From positions 62,001-126,000 of the forward strand of contig NZ_VOBI01000004.1 in assembly GCF_008369325.1 (NCBI RefSeq): a DNA stretch of 64,000 nucleotides, read 5' to 3'. Numbering within the stretch: position 1 is the stretch's first letter; each line of letters opens with the position of its first letter. This document shows positions 43,701 to 52,347 of this stretch, piece by piece. The notes under the pieces are model-generated. The model made no database searches. It had not been told where the DNA came from and saw only the letters and a list, made by a program, of their open reading frames with translations. The position numbers were made by a program, and so were the translations under genes. Origin of the DNA: Pseudomonas sp. ANT_H12B. GTDB taxonomy: Bacteria; Pseudomonadota; Gammaproteobacteria; Pseudomonadales; Pseudomonadaceae.

Positions 43701-44699
43701 TCAATCCTTGTTCGATGCCTTGCCCGCTTGAGTGCGCAGCACACCAATGCCGTCGATCTCCAGTTCAACCACATCGCCAGGCTTCAAATAACGCAATTGC
43801 TCCAGGCCGCAGCCGTTGCCGACCGTGCCGGAGCCCAGAAACTCGCCGGGGTACAGGGTTTCCGAGCGGGACACGTGGGCAATCACGTCTTCGAAACTCC
43901 AGCGCATATCGCGGGTATTGCCGCGCCCCCACTCCTCGCCATTGACCCGGGCGACCATGTTCAGGTCATAGGGATCACCCAGCTCATCGGCTGTCACCAG
44001 ACAGGGGCCCATGATATTGGCGGTATCAAAATCCTTGCTCTTGGCCGGGCCGAGCATGCCGGGCATTTCCAGGGCCTGGGCGTCGCGGGCACTCATGTCG
44101 TTGAAGATGGTGTAGCCGACGATATGCGCCCGGGCGGCTTCACGGCTGATGTCCTTGCCGCGCTTACCGATGTAGCAACCGAACTCCAGTTCGAAATCCA
44201 TCGCCCGGCTGTAGCTCGGCCATTGAAATTCATCGTCGATGCCAATCACCGCGAAACGGTTGCCCTTGTAGTAAATAGGCTGCTTGTTGAAAGTCTCGAT
44301 GACCCGATCGTCAGCGCGGGTGTTCATCGCTTTCAGCGTGGCTTCCGGGTCTTCGGTACGCAGCGCACGGGCACGACGGGCCGCCGCGAAGCTCTGGCGC
44401 AGATGCAATTCGAAGCAGGAACAGTCGCGCATTTGTGGAGGCGGCTGGATCGGTGCACGCAGCTTCACGCTGGCACGCTCCAGCACCGCCGCCGAGGGTG
44501 CCTTAGCGACCAGTGAGCGGGCCAATTCCAGCGCCGGTTCGCCGGCCTCTACCAAAGCCAGAATGCTGCTCAACGCCACACTGTCACGACCTTCCAGCAA
44601 GCGGTAAGCGTGTTGCAGGTCGAGTACCTGCTGATCCCGATTGAGCAATGCACCCGCGCGCTCAAACCCTTCGGCGTCGGTATACGTCACCAGTCTCAT
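43701..44699 (-). CDS. Fumarylacetoacetate hydrolase-family protein (2 of 3; decarboxylase/isomerase-like)
   Basis: The 332-residue member is longer than the other two by an N-terminal domain (MRLVTYTDAEGFERAGALLN). Its catalytic part includes FELEFGCYIGKRGKDI, IVGYTIFNDMSARDAQALEM and YPGEFLGSGTVGNGCGLE. The described dit cluster includes an isomerase/decarboxylase of this fold acting after ring cleavage. It overlaps the SDR gene upstream by 4 nt. Confidence 0.86.
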   Translation of the reverse strand: MRLVTYTDAEGFERAGALLNRDQQVLDLQHAYRLLEGRDSVALSSILALVEAGEPALELARSLVAKAPSAAVLERASVKLRAPIQPPPQMRDCSCFELHLRQSFAAARRARALRTEDPEATLKAMNTRADDRVIETFNKQPIYYKGNRFAVIGIDDEFQWPSYSRAMDFELEFGCYIGKRGKDISREAARAHIVGYTIFNDMSARDAQALEMPGMLGPAKSKDFDTANIMGPCLVTADELGDPYDLNMVARVNGEEWGRGNTRDMRWSFEDVIAHVSRSETLYPGEFLGSGTVGNGCGLEQLRYLKPGDVVELEIDGIGVLRTQAGKASNKD

Positions 44700-45397
44700 A
44701 CGCGACCACTCACGGGGAGCAGCGCACCGGTTACTGCTGCGGCTTCGTCGGATAAAAGAAACGCCACTACCGCCGCCAACGCCTGCGGAGTGACCCAGCG
44801 GCTGCTGTCAGCATCAGGCATGTCGGCGCGGTTGGCGGGGGTGTCAATGATGCTCGGCAGCACAGCGTTGACCGTTACACCACGATCCTTCAGTTCCTCG
44901 GCCAACGCCTCGGTCAACCGGGCCACACCGGCCTTGGAGGCGGCATAAGCCCCCATACCTGTTGCGGCTTTGACAGAGGCCAGCGCGCCAATGTTGACGA
45001 TGCGCCCGGCCTTGGAATCCAGCAGGTGTGTCAACGCGGATTGAGAACTGACCACTGCGGTACGTACGTTCATCTGATAGAGGCGATCCCAGGTCAGCAG
45101 GCTGCCACCTTCGACGGTCTCCCAGGCAAACCCGCCCGCGACATTGACCAAACCGTCGATGCCACCCAAATGCCCCGCGACCTGCTCGAACGCAGCGCTG
45201 GCCGACTCGCTCGAAGTCAGGTCGACACCACCCAGGCACAGCAGGTTTTCCGTATCCAGCAAGGCAGCTGGGGCCTCGCTACGATCCAGCAACGCCACCC
45301 GGGCGCCTCGCGCCAGCAGAAATTTGCCAAGTGCGCTGCCGAGGGCACCAAACCCGCCGGTGACGACTACCCTCTTGTCCAATAGTGATTGGGACAT
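44696..45397 (-). CDS. Short-chain dehydrogenase
   Basis: ATG 45397 (MSQSLLDKRVVVTGGFGALG) sits 7 nt after AGGA, so a longer in-frame start is rejected. The 233-residue SDR has TGGFGALG, VNVAGGF, YAASKAGVARL with catalytic Tyr/Lys and VTGALLPVSGRV. It probably oxidises a secondary alcohol or acts as a hydroxyacyl-CoA dehydrogenase. It is co-transcribed with the FAH gene at 43701. A dyad operator upstream is shared with the divergent DUF35/thiolase operon. Confidence 0.86.
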   Translation of the reverse strand: MSQSLLDKRVVVTGGFGALGSALGKFLLARGARVALLDRSEAPAALLDTENLLCLGGVDLTSSESASAAFEQVAGHLGGIDGLVNVAGGFAWETVEGGSLLTWDRLYQMNVRTAVVSSQSALTHLLDSKAGRIVNIGALASVKAATGMGAYAASKAGVARLTEALAEELKDRGVTVNAVLPSIIDTPANRADMPDADSSRWVTPQALAAVVAFLLSDEAAAVTGALLPVSGRV

Positions 45398-45464
45398 CGC
45401 GAAATCCTCTTGTTGTTGTTTTACGGCGCGAACGGTCGATTCGCGCCTTTGTCCGGATGAATAT

Positions 45465-45489
45465 ATGACACTTTTAGAAAATATGTACA
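45465..45489. promoter_or_regulatory. Cluster operator, ATGACA-N13-TGTACA
   Basis: It lies between divergent genes at 45397 (minus) and 45501 (plus). On the minus strand TGTACA is followed after 17 nt by ATATAT. An alignment with the ditA1 site extends beyond the half-sites (GACACTTT and TATGTACA in both). Confidence 0.6.
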
Positions 45490-45500
45490 AATGATACCGT

Positions 45501-45935
45501 ATGACTTCAAGTCAAACACTCACCTGCGGACCGCTGATGCCTAGAAAACTGCCTGCACTCAACGCCGACAACCGCGCCTTCTGGCAAGGCGGTCAACAGG
45601 GCGAACTGCTCGTTCATCGCTGCGCAGCCTGTAGCCGGTATTTCCACCCGCCCGCCCCGCTCTGCCCGCATTGCGCAAGCTTCGACGTGGCGCCGCAAGC
45701 GGTGTCCGGCAAGGGCACCGTACTTAGCTTCACCATCAACTATCAACCCTGGACCCCCGACCTGGAGGTGCCCTATGTGGTGGCGATCATCGAGCTCGTT
45801 GAGCAACCCGGCTTGCAGTTCGTGAGCAACGTGGTGGGCATGCCGGTCACGGATGTACATATCGACATGCCGGTACGGGTCAGCTTCCTCAATGTCGAGG
45901 ATGTGTGGTTGCCTCTGTTCGAGAAGGATCAGTGA
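45501..45935 (+). CDS. DUF35 OB-fold/zinc-ribbon protein
   Basis: The 144-residue protein has a rubredoxin-like zinc ribbon (CAACSRYFHPPAPLCPHC, two CxxC) followed by an acyl-CoA-associated OB fold (GKGTVLSFTINYQPWTPDLE, VPYVVAIIELVEQPGLQFVS). DUF35 proteins act as obligate partners of thiolase-like enzymes, for example with Ltp2 in steroid side-chain retro-aldol cleavage. The stop overlaps the thiolase-like gene (TGATG), which strongly suggests a stable complex. Confidence 0.87.
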   Translation: MTSSQTLTCGPLMPRKLPALNADNRAFWQGGQQGELLVHRCAACSRYFHPPAPLCPHCASFDVAPQAVSGKGTVLSFTINYQPWTPDLEVPYVVAIIELVEQPGLQFVSNVVGMPVTDVHIDMPVRVSFLNVEDVWLPLFEKDQ

Positions 45936-47125
45936 TGTTCGATCATCGTTATGAAAAAGACGTAGCCATTACCGGTATCGGGCAATCAGAGATCGGCCGA
46001 CCGTCTACCAAGTCAGCGATGCGCCTGACCCTGGACGCCTGCCTGGAAGCCATTGCGGACGCCGGCCTGCAACGTAGCGACATCGACGGCGTGGCCTGCT
46101 GGCCGGGTGATAACAACAATGGCGACCCGTTCTCACCGGTCGGTCCCAGTGCGCTGAAGAGCGCCCTTGGGCTCAACGTCAACTGGTTCGGTGGCGGTTA
46201 TGAAGGGCCCGGCCCGCTTACCGGGGTCATTAACGGGGCCATGGCGATTGCGGCGGGCCTGTGCAAGCACGTACTGGTGTTTCGCACCATCACCGAAGCG
46301 TCAGCCCGTATGCTCAACAAACAGGCCGGCGCACTGACCAACAAAACCCAGGGTCGCGACAGCAGCTACGCCTGGCAGTGGTTTACCCCGTTCAATGTGC
46401 AATCGGGCATCAATCTGATGGCGTTGTATGCCCAGCGTCACTTCCATGAATACGGCACCCGACCGGAGCAGCTGGCGCAGATAGCCCTGACGTGTCGCCA
46501 GAACGCCATGCGCAACCCCAAGGCGCTGTACCGCACGCCGATGAGCATGGACGACTACATGGCATCGCGAATGATTTCAACGCCTCTGCGCATGTTCGAC
46601 TGCGACGTGCATTGTGATGCGTCCACCGCCATCATCCTGTCCCGTCGTGATATCGCCCAGGACCAGCCAAATAAACCAATTCGCATCGAGGCCATGGGCG
46701 CAGCGTTGAACCAGCCCTGGTCGTGGGATCAGATCTCCCTGACCAAAATGGCCGCCTTCGATGTTGGCGAGATGATGTGGGCACGCACCGACTACACCCC
46801 GCAGGATGTTGAATCTGCGCAGTTGTATGACGGATTTTCGATCTTGACCCTGATCTGGCTTGAAGCCCTGGGCCTGTGCCCCATTGGGGAAAGTGGCGCG
46901 TTCGTCGAGGGTGGCACGCGCATCGCACTGGAGGGCAGCTTGCCCATCAATACCAATGGCGGGCAGCTGTCTGGCGGACGCACCCACGGCCTGGGTTACG
47001 TGCATGAAGCCTGCCTGCAACTGTGGGGTCGTGCCGAAGGCCGGCAAACCCGCGAACACCGCGTCAGTACGGTGGCAGCCGGAGGCGGCCCGCTGGGGGG
47101 TAGCCTGCTACTGGTTCGCGAGTAA
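45935..47125 (+). CDS. Thiolase-like/SCP-x-type protein (DitF-like), probable retro-aldolase
   Basis: The 396-residue thiolase-superfamily protein starts MFDHRYEKDVAITGIGQSEI. In place of the nucleophilic-Cys loop it has FGGGYEGPGPLTGVINGAMA, with no Cys. The second active-site loop NGGQLSGGRTHGLGYVHEAC keeps the His. Loss of the acyl-accepting Cys together with coupling to DUF35 is the hallmark of the Ltp2-type aldolases rather than true thiolases. The described dit clusters contain a thiolase/sterol-carrier-like ditF. Carbon-carbon cleavage of a beta-hydroxyacyl-CoA is the inferred reaction. Confidence 0.83.
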   Translation: MFDHRYEKDVAITGIGQSEIGRPSTKSAMRLTLDACLEAIADAGLQRSDIDGVACWPGDNNNGDPFSPVGPSALKSALGLNVNWFGGGYEGPGPLTGVINGAMAIAAGLCKHVLVFRTITEASARMLNKQAGALTNKTQGRDSSYAWQWFTPFNVQSGINLMALYAQRHFHEYGTRPEQLAQIALTCRQNAMRNPKALYRTPMSMDDYMASRMISTPLRMFDCDVHCDASTAIILSRRDIAQDQPNKPIRIEAMGAALNQPWSWDQISLTKMAAFDVGEMMWARTDYTPQDVESAQLYDGFSILTLIWLEALGLCPIGESGAFVEGGTRIALEGSLPINTNGGQLSGGRTHGLGYVHEACLQLWGRAEGRQTREHRVSTVAAGGGPLGGSLLLVRE

Positions 47126-47134
47126 CGGCGCGCC

Positions 47135-47920
47135 TCAGTAGAGTACGCCGGCCACTTCGCTGCAGAACTCGATCAGCGCCTTGCCCAGTTCGGCAAGGCC
47201 CTCTTCATCCCGTTGGCCACGGAACATCACCGCTGACACGGTGAAATCGATGCTGTTGGTTGGTGAGAAGACCGGCGCCGCAATGGCAAGAATCCCCCCC
47301 GAAAAATGCCCATCGTCCATTGCCCAACCGCGCTCGGCGGCCTCTCTCACTTCTTCGCGATAGACCTCGAGCGACAGCGGCTGGGCCCAGCGAATCGTCT
47401 CGAAACTGCTCTGTACTTCCGGATCGTCGAGGTCGATCTGCGTAGCGAACAACCGGCCGCTGGCGCCCATCAGAATTGGCAGACGCTGACCTTCAGCCAT
47501 GTCGATACGCACATCGGTCGGGCTCGCGGCGGAACTGACAATGACGATGCGGTCAGGGCTCATTTTGCGCCACAGGGTGATGGTCACCCGCTGGCGTGCA
47601 GCCAGGTTCTGCAACAGGGGTTTGGCCATTTGCACGCGGTGACCCTGAGTCACCAATTGTTCAACCAGGCGCGCCAGGCCCAGGCCCACGGTGTAACGCT
47701 TGGAAAGGGCACTGAAATCGACCACCTCCTCTTGCACCAGGGTGCGCAGGATGTTGAAGCAGGTACTTGGATTGATTTTCAGTTGCCGGGCGATGTCCAC
47801 TGAACGTTCCGGCGTGCCCACCTGACTGAGATAGCGCAAGATGCGTATGGCGTTGGATACAGGCTTGACGAGGGTTGCGCCGGCCGATTTGCTGCTGTCG
47901 TTGACGTCAGTGAGTTCCAT
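47135..47920 (-). CDS. ditR: IclR-family transcriptional regulator (DitR-like)
   Basis: ATG 47920 is preferred to TTG 47926. The 261-residue protein has an N-terminal winged helix (VSNAIRILRYLSQVGTPERS, VDIARQLKINPSTCFNILRT) and an effector-binding GAF-like domain (AEGQRLPILMGASGRLFATQ). In P. abietaniphila an IclR regulator at the same relative place activates ditA3 in response to abietanes; the name is given on family and position. An imperfect GGCGCC-flanked dyad lies just upstream. Confidence 0.82.
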   Translation of the reverse strand: MELTDVNDSSKSAGATLVKPVSNAIRILRYLSQVGTPERSVDIARQLKINPSTCFNILRTLVQEEVVDFSALSKRYTVGLGLARLVEQLVTQGHRVQMAKPLLQNLAARQRVTITLWRKMSPDRIVIVSSAASPTDVRIDMAEGQRLPILMGASGRLFATQIDLDDPEVQSSFETIRWAQPLSLEVYREEVREAAERGWAMDDGHFSGGILAIAAPVFSPTNSIDFTVSAVMFRGQRDEEGLAELGKALIEFCSEVAGVLY

Positions 47921-47943
47921 GCCCAATCCAGTAACTTTAGAGT

Positions 47944-47975
47944 GGCGCCATTCTAACCTGAGAATGATTGGCGCC
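47944..47975. promoter_or_regulatory. Dyad upstream of the IclR gene
   Basis: GGCGCC-A-TTCT and AGAA-N5-GGCGCC flank a 6-nt centre; the arms differ by a 4-nt bulge. It lies in the 88-bp gap between the IclR start and the MFS stop and is a candidate autoregulatory site. Confidence 0.4.
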
Positions 47976-48008
47976 GTAAAAGTTTTATCTGGGAATTACT
48001 CGAACACT

Positions 48009-49595
48009 TCAATCGGTTAATTTCACTGGCGGCTGATAGATCAAACGACGGGTTTGCAGATCTTCGCGACGAAAACGCTCGATGAGACGCTCTTGGGCCT
48101 GGTCGGCCTGGGTCACCCGAACCTGTTGGCGCAAGTATTCCAGCCATGACTCGACAATAAAGCGCTCGCTGTAGAGTTGCGGGTCCGCCATGTCGCGGTA
48201 CAAACGCCAGTTTTGCGCACCGTTGCGCCGTCGCGCCTTGCCTACCGCGTATACGGCAGCCAGAAATTCATCGCGGTCCGGCGCCGCCACCTGGTACACA
48301 ATCTCCACCGATACCGGTCCTTCGGAATGGGACACCGGACTGGCCAGCTGGAGTGTGTCGGTCAACTGCACCTCGGCAAAGTCTGCTTCCTGGCCCAGTT
48401 CCACATGGCCATTTCGGGTCAGCGCGATGCCGACCAGCAACAACAGTGTCGAGAGCAGCAAGCTCTGGCTCAATCCCAGATACTCGGCCAATGCCCCCCA
48501 TATCGCACCGCCGGCCGCCATCGCGCCCATCAGGATCAACACATAGACCGATGCGACCCGTGCGCGCACCCAATTGGCGGCATAGGTTTGCACCACCGTT
48601 GAAATGGTCGCGTTGACCGCCATCCAGCCGAACCCTGCCAGCAGCAGCATTGCGCAGACCGCGTAGCGGTTGTTGGATAGCGCGGCAGTGAGGGTGGCGA
48701 GGGCAAAGGAAATGGCGCCGCAAACCAGCAGATGACGCATGCCCAATACGCGATACAACCGCGGCAAGCTCAGCGCAGCCAATACTGCACCGGCACCAAG
48801 AAACGCCATGAGCAAGCCATAACCACCAGCGTCCATACCCAATTCCTGCTTGGCCACCAGTGGCAGCAAGGCCCATAAAGCACTGGCACTCATGGTGAAC
48901 ACAAGAACCTGCTTCATGGCGCTGAACAGGACCGCTGAATGCCGGATATAGCGCAGGCCACTGCGCATGCCACCGGTCAGGGTTTCCGGTGGCAAGCCCA
49001 CGGCAGGCGGGTTGGGCGCGATACGAAAGAGGAAGAGGAGCACCGCGAACATACACAGCGCGATCACCAGAAATACCGAGGTCGTGTTCCAGTATGCAAT
49101 CAGTGCACCCGCCAACGCGGGGCCCAAAGCCCGGGTGGCATTGATGGAAATTCCGTTCAAGGACACTGCAGCCGGCACCTGGTCGCGAGGCAGTACGCCG
49201 ACCATGGTCACCATCCACGCCGACATGCCCAGCGCACTGCCAGTACCGAGCACAAAGGTAAACGCCAACAAGCCCCAGGTTTCCATGTGCGCGCTGTACG
49301 CCAGCACACACAACACCAGTGCGGCGAACAGCATCATGCACTGGGTAATGATCAGCCAACTGCGACGGTCTACCCGATCGGCAATCACCCCACCGGGAAA
49401 GGCAAACAGAAATACCGGTAGGGTCACGGCGGTTTGCACCAGAGAGACCATGGCTGCCGACGTCGTCAATGTGGTCATGATCCACGCCGCGGCGACCGTC
49501 TGCATCCAGATAGCCATGTTGACCACTGCGGCTGCCAGCCATAAACCGCGGAACGCTTTGTTGCGAAACGGCGCCCACGCCGAACCCTCGCTCAT
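48009..49595 (-). CDS. MFS transporter with C-terminal cytosolic domain (MFS_3/EntS type; DitE candidate)
   Basis: ATG 49595 after AGGAG is chosen among three adjacent starts. The 528-residue protein has 12 membrane helices (NMAIWMQTVAAAWIMTTLTT, PVFLFAFPGGVIADRVDRRS, GMSAWMVTMVGVLPRDQVPA) and about 130 C-terminal soluble residues (VSVEIVYQVAAPDRDEFLAA, RLYRDMADPQLYSERFIVES) with a ferredoxin-like monooxygenase fold typical of MFS_3 exporters. It is the last gene of the ditA3-ditC operon. A permease gene named ditE is reported next to abietane genes; import or export is undecided. Confidence 0.82.
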   Translation of the reverse strand: MSEGSAWAPFRNKAFRGLWLAAAVVNMAIWMQTVAAAWIMTTLTTSAAMVSLVQTAVTLPVFLFAFPGGVIADRVDRRSWLIITQCMMLFAALVLCVLAYSAHMETWGLLAFTFVLGTGSALGMSAWMVTMVGVLPRDQVPAAVSLNGISINATRALGPALAGALIAYWNTTSVFLVIALCMFAVLLFLFRIAPNPPAVGLPPETLTGGMRSGLRYIRHSAVLFSAMKQVLVFTMSASALWALLPLVAKQELGMDAGGYGLLMAFLGAGAVLAALSLPRLYRVLGMRHLLVCGAISFALATLTAALSNNRYAVCAMLLLAGFGWMAVNATISTVVQTYAANWVRARVASVYVLILMGAMAAGGAIWGALAEYLGLSQSLLLSTLLLLVGIALTRNGHVELGQEADFAEVQLTDTLQLASPVSHSEGPVSVEIVYQVAAPDRDEFLAAVYAVGKARRRNGAQNWRLYRDMADPQLYSERFIVESWLEYLRQQVRVTQADQAQERLIERFRREDLQTRRLIYQPPVKLTD

Positions 49596-49633
49596 CATCA
49601 CTCCTCAGCGGCTACGCCAGTCAGTTTCAGGGA

Positions 49634-50518
49634 TTACTTGTCCAGCGGCTGACCCAGTCGCCCCGCCGCACGGGCGGGGATGAGTTGGCGTGGCGCAGCG
49701 ATGGTATTGCTCTGTCGACCGATACCTGCAATCTCAGCCTCGACCCGATCACCCGGCCGTAAAAAACGCCCGCTTTCCAGTCCTACGCCGTGGGTGGATC
49801 CGGTAAACACCAGGTCGCCAGGACGCAGACTGATGCGTGCATCCAGATAATTGAGCAACTCATCCAGGGGAAAAATCATCTGCCGGGTATTGTCCTGCTG
49901 GCGCAGTTCATAGTTAACGCTCAGGCGCATATCTAAAGCCGGTTGCCCCGTTACACCCAGTTCGTCCGCGGTCACGATCCATGGACCTACCGGTGTGGTG
50001 CGGTCCATGGCTTTCTGGGTCAACAGGTCCAGACGACCAATCTGCTTGCCGGCATCGCGCGCACTTATGTCATTGCCCACCGTATACCCCAGCAGGCAGT
50101 CGCTGGCATGCGGTTCATCCAGCAACGGGCGGCCCACTACGGCGACCAGTTCCACCTCGTAATCAAGCTGGGTGGTCAGCGGCGAATAATCGATCTCGTC
50201 ATAGGCACCAACCAGCGCTGACTCCGGTTTCATGTACGCCAACGGGTGCGCCGGAGAATCACTGCCAAGGCGCTTGAGGTGGCTGAGGTAATTGAGGCCC
50301 ACACCAAAAACCCGGCTACCGGGTTCCAATGGCGCAAGCAGGCGCGCAGCCGACAACGGCAACCATTCGCCACTCGGGTCGAGGGCGTCTGGCGCAAGAT
50401 CCGCCCCTAGCCCGGCCCAGTGGGCGAAAGGAGCATTAATTCGCCGAAAGCAATCAGCTTGCGCATTCAGCAACGCCCAGAACGCTTGCCCGGCAACTTC
50501 GACCCGCGCCAGACGCAT
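49634..50518 (-). CDS. Fumarylacetoacetate hydrolase-family protein (3 of 3)
   Basis: The 294-residue FAH-fold enzyme has VFGVGLNYLSHLKRLGSD, DYEVELVAVVGRPLLDE, LLGYTVGNDISARDAGKQIG and DLVFTGSTHGVGLESGRF. It immediately follows ditC, the extradiol dioxygenase gene, so it is the best candidate for hydrolysing the meta-cleavage product. It starts 1 nt before the ditC stop and ends 33 bp before the MFS gene. Confidence 0.87.
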   Translation of the reverse strand: MRLARVEVAGQAFWALLNAQADCFRRINAPFAHWAGLGADLAPDALDPSGEWLPLSAARLLAPLEPGSRVFGVGLNYLSHLKRLGSDSPAHPLAYMKPESALVGAYDEIDYSPLTTQLDYEVELVAVVGRPLLDEPHASDCLLGYTVGNDISARDAGKQIGRLDLLTQKAMDRTTPVGPWIVTADELGVTGQPALDMRLSVNYELRQQDNTRQMIFPLDELLNYLDARISLRPGDLVFTGSTHGVGLESGRFLRPGDRVEAEIAGIGRQSNTIAAPRQLIPARAAGRLGQPLDK

Positions 50519-50519
50519 G

Positions 50520-51470
50520 TCAGCGCTTGGCCAAGTAGGTCGGCAGGTACTCGGCGTCGAGCACTTCTTCCGGCGTCTTGACGCTGGCGCCGAGAATTGG
50601 CCCGACCATTTCGTGGCCCCACAGGCTGAGTTTTTCTGGATTCAGCTCATAGGGATCGCCTTGCCATGGCTCGATTTCAGCAATGGTCTCGAAGGCGAAC
50701 CCGGACGGATTGAAATGGTAGAACGACAGATGGGGGTCCTGGGCATGTTGGCCGAGGGTCATCATCATCGGCAGTTCACGCTGACGCACGATGTCGTAGG
50801 TCTCACCGACATCACGCACGTTGCGTACAAACAGCCCGACATGCTGCACGCCCATGCGACCCGGTCCGTGACCATAAGCGATGTCATGGCTGGTGTGATG
50901 GTTGAGTTTGGAGCGGAAGAAACCGGTTCGTCCCTTGCCCGCACCAGCGCCATACCAGCTGAAACCCATGACATTAAGCAGGAAGTCTTCCAGTTCCGGA
51001 GTGTAGTCCGGGGTGATCAGCACCACATGACCCGCACCCCGTTCGTCGGCAAGGAAACCACTGTGCGGGCGGCCCGGCTGGAACGAGCGCGGCAGCCATT
51101 TTTGCCCGTAAAACAATTCGTGCTGATACCCCACCGGGTCACGAAAACGCACTAATTCACGCACGCCACGCTTTTCGCACAGCTCAGCATCACCGCGAGT
51201 GAAGTCGACATTGGCGGCTGCCAGCTTCTTGATGCCGTCCTCGAACGCCATGCGCCCCACCGCTTCCCAACCGATGTAGACAATGCGGTCTACCTTGCCA
51301 GGATGAAAAGCGAAGCGATGCCGACGATCATCGATCTTGAAGTACAGCGAATCGGGATCACTCTCGGGGTTCTTGCCTATGCCAAAACCCATCACCTGAG
51401 GGCCGTACTCACGCCACGCTTGGAGATTGGGGGTCTCAAAGCCCATGTAACCGATACCGATGATGTCCAC
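50520..51470 (-). CDS. ditC: Type I extradiol ring-cleavage dioxygenase
   Basis: GTG 51470 is selected because AAGGTG lies 6 nt upstream and the residues following (VDIIGIGYMGFETPNLQAWR) match the family start; ATG 51518 lacks a ribosome-binding site. The 316-residue two-domain VOC enzyme holds Fe(II) with H148 (GAGHVVLITPD), H210 (MGVQHVGLFV) and E261 (GFAFETIAEIE), the BphC spacing. It would cleave the C11/C12 diol formed by the DitA dioxygenase and the adjacent dehydrogenase. Named from family and conserved position beside the dehydrogenase and ferredoxin genes. Confidence 0.87.
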   Translation of the reverse strand: MDIIGIGYMGFETPNLQAWREYGPQVMGFGIGKNPESDPDSLYFKIDDRRHRFAFHPGKVDRIVYIGWEAVGRMAFEDGIKKLAAANVDFTRGDAELCEKRGVRELVRFRDPVGYQHELFYGQKWLPRSFQPGRPHSGFLADERGAGHVVLITPDYTPELEDFLLNVMGFSWYGAGAGKGRTGFFRSKLNHHTSHDIAYGHGPGRMGVQHVGLFVRNVRDVGETYDIVRQRELPMMMTLGQHAQDPHLSFYHFNPSGFAFETIAEIEPWQGDPYELNPEKLSLWGHEMVGPILGASVKTPEEVLDAEYLPTYLAKR

Positions 51471-51536
51471 GTTATTCACCTTGTTATTGTTCGAGATGAA
51501 AGGGTGCCGGTAGCCCATGCCAGGGCGCCGCGCGTG

Positions 51537-52295
51537 CTAGATCGCGAGTAACCCGCCATCGATGACGAAGTCCGAACCGGTAATGAATGAAGCCTCATCC
51601 GAGGCGACAAAGACCGCCATTGCCACCACTTCCTCGGGTTCGCCGGGGCGATCCATCAATACGCCATCCAGCAGCATGGCGCGCATTTTGGGGTCTTCCA
51701 GAAAAGGCCGGGTGCCAGGCGTCGCGACAAATCCCGGGCTCAAACTGACCGCACGTATACCGAACGGCGCCCCTTCTACCGCCAACTGGCGAGTGAAGGA
51801 CACCACAGCGCCCTTTGCAGCCGAATGCGCGGAAATGCCGGCCACTTTCGAGCCACCCCATGCAGCGGTGGACGATACATTGATGATCACTCCGCGCTGT
51901 TCGGCCAAGTGGTGCCATGCATATTTGGTGGTATAGAACAGCAGGTCGATTTCGTTGCGCATGGTGTACTGCCAATCTTCGATCGACAGCTCGCTGACCA
52001 GCCCGAAGCGTGCGGCGGAAGCGTTGTTGTACAGGATGTCGATGCGCCCGTGTTCAGCCACGGCGGCATCGATCCAGGCCTTGGCCTGTTCATGATCACC
52101 CAGGTCCACGGGTGCCGAGCCGTACAGGGTAAAACCCTCGGCCTGCATCAACGCTGCAGTCTCCTCGTGACCTTCGGCATTGAAATCGCAACCGACCACA
52201 ATCGCCCCTTCACGGGCAAAACGTAGCGCCGCAGCCCTGCCCTGGCCGCCGCCTGTACCGGTTATCAGCGCGACCTTGTTTGGTAATCGACCCAT
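51537..52295 (-). CDS. Short-chain dehydrogenase (putative cis-dihydrodiol dehydrogenase)
   Basis: ATG 52295 after GAGG is preferred to GTG 52301. The 252-residue SDR has TGTGGGQGRAAALRFAREG, LYNNASAARFG and INVSSTAAWGGSK. At the catalytic position it reads SAHSAAKGAVVSF, so the usual Tyr of YxxxK is His, as in a known subset of SDRs. Position between ditA3 and ditC makes it the likely enzyme that rearomatises the dihydrodiol to the catechol. Confidence 0.85.
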   Translation of the reverse strand: MGRLPNKVALITGTGGGQGRAAALRFAREGAIVVGCDFNAEGHEETAALMQAEGFTLYGSAPVDLGDHEQAKAWIDAAVAEHGRIDILYNNASAARFGLVSELSIEDWQYTMRNEIDLLFYTTKYAWHHLAEQRGVIINVSSTAAWGGSKVAGISAHSAAKGAVVSFTRQLAVEGAPFGIRAVSLSPGFVATPGTRPFLEDPKMRAMLLDGVLMDRPGEPEEVVAMAVFVASDEASFITGSDFVIDGGLLAI

Positions 52296-52347
52296 TAGCA
52301 CATCCTCACCTCAGTGGTTATCACGTTTGCGGCAGGCGCTCACGCCA

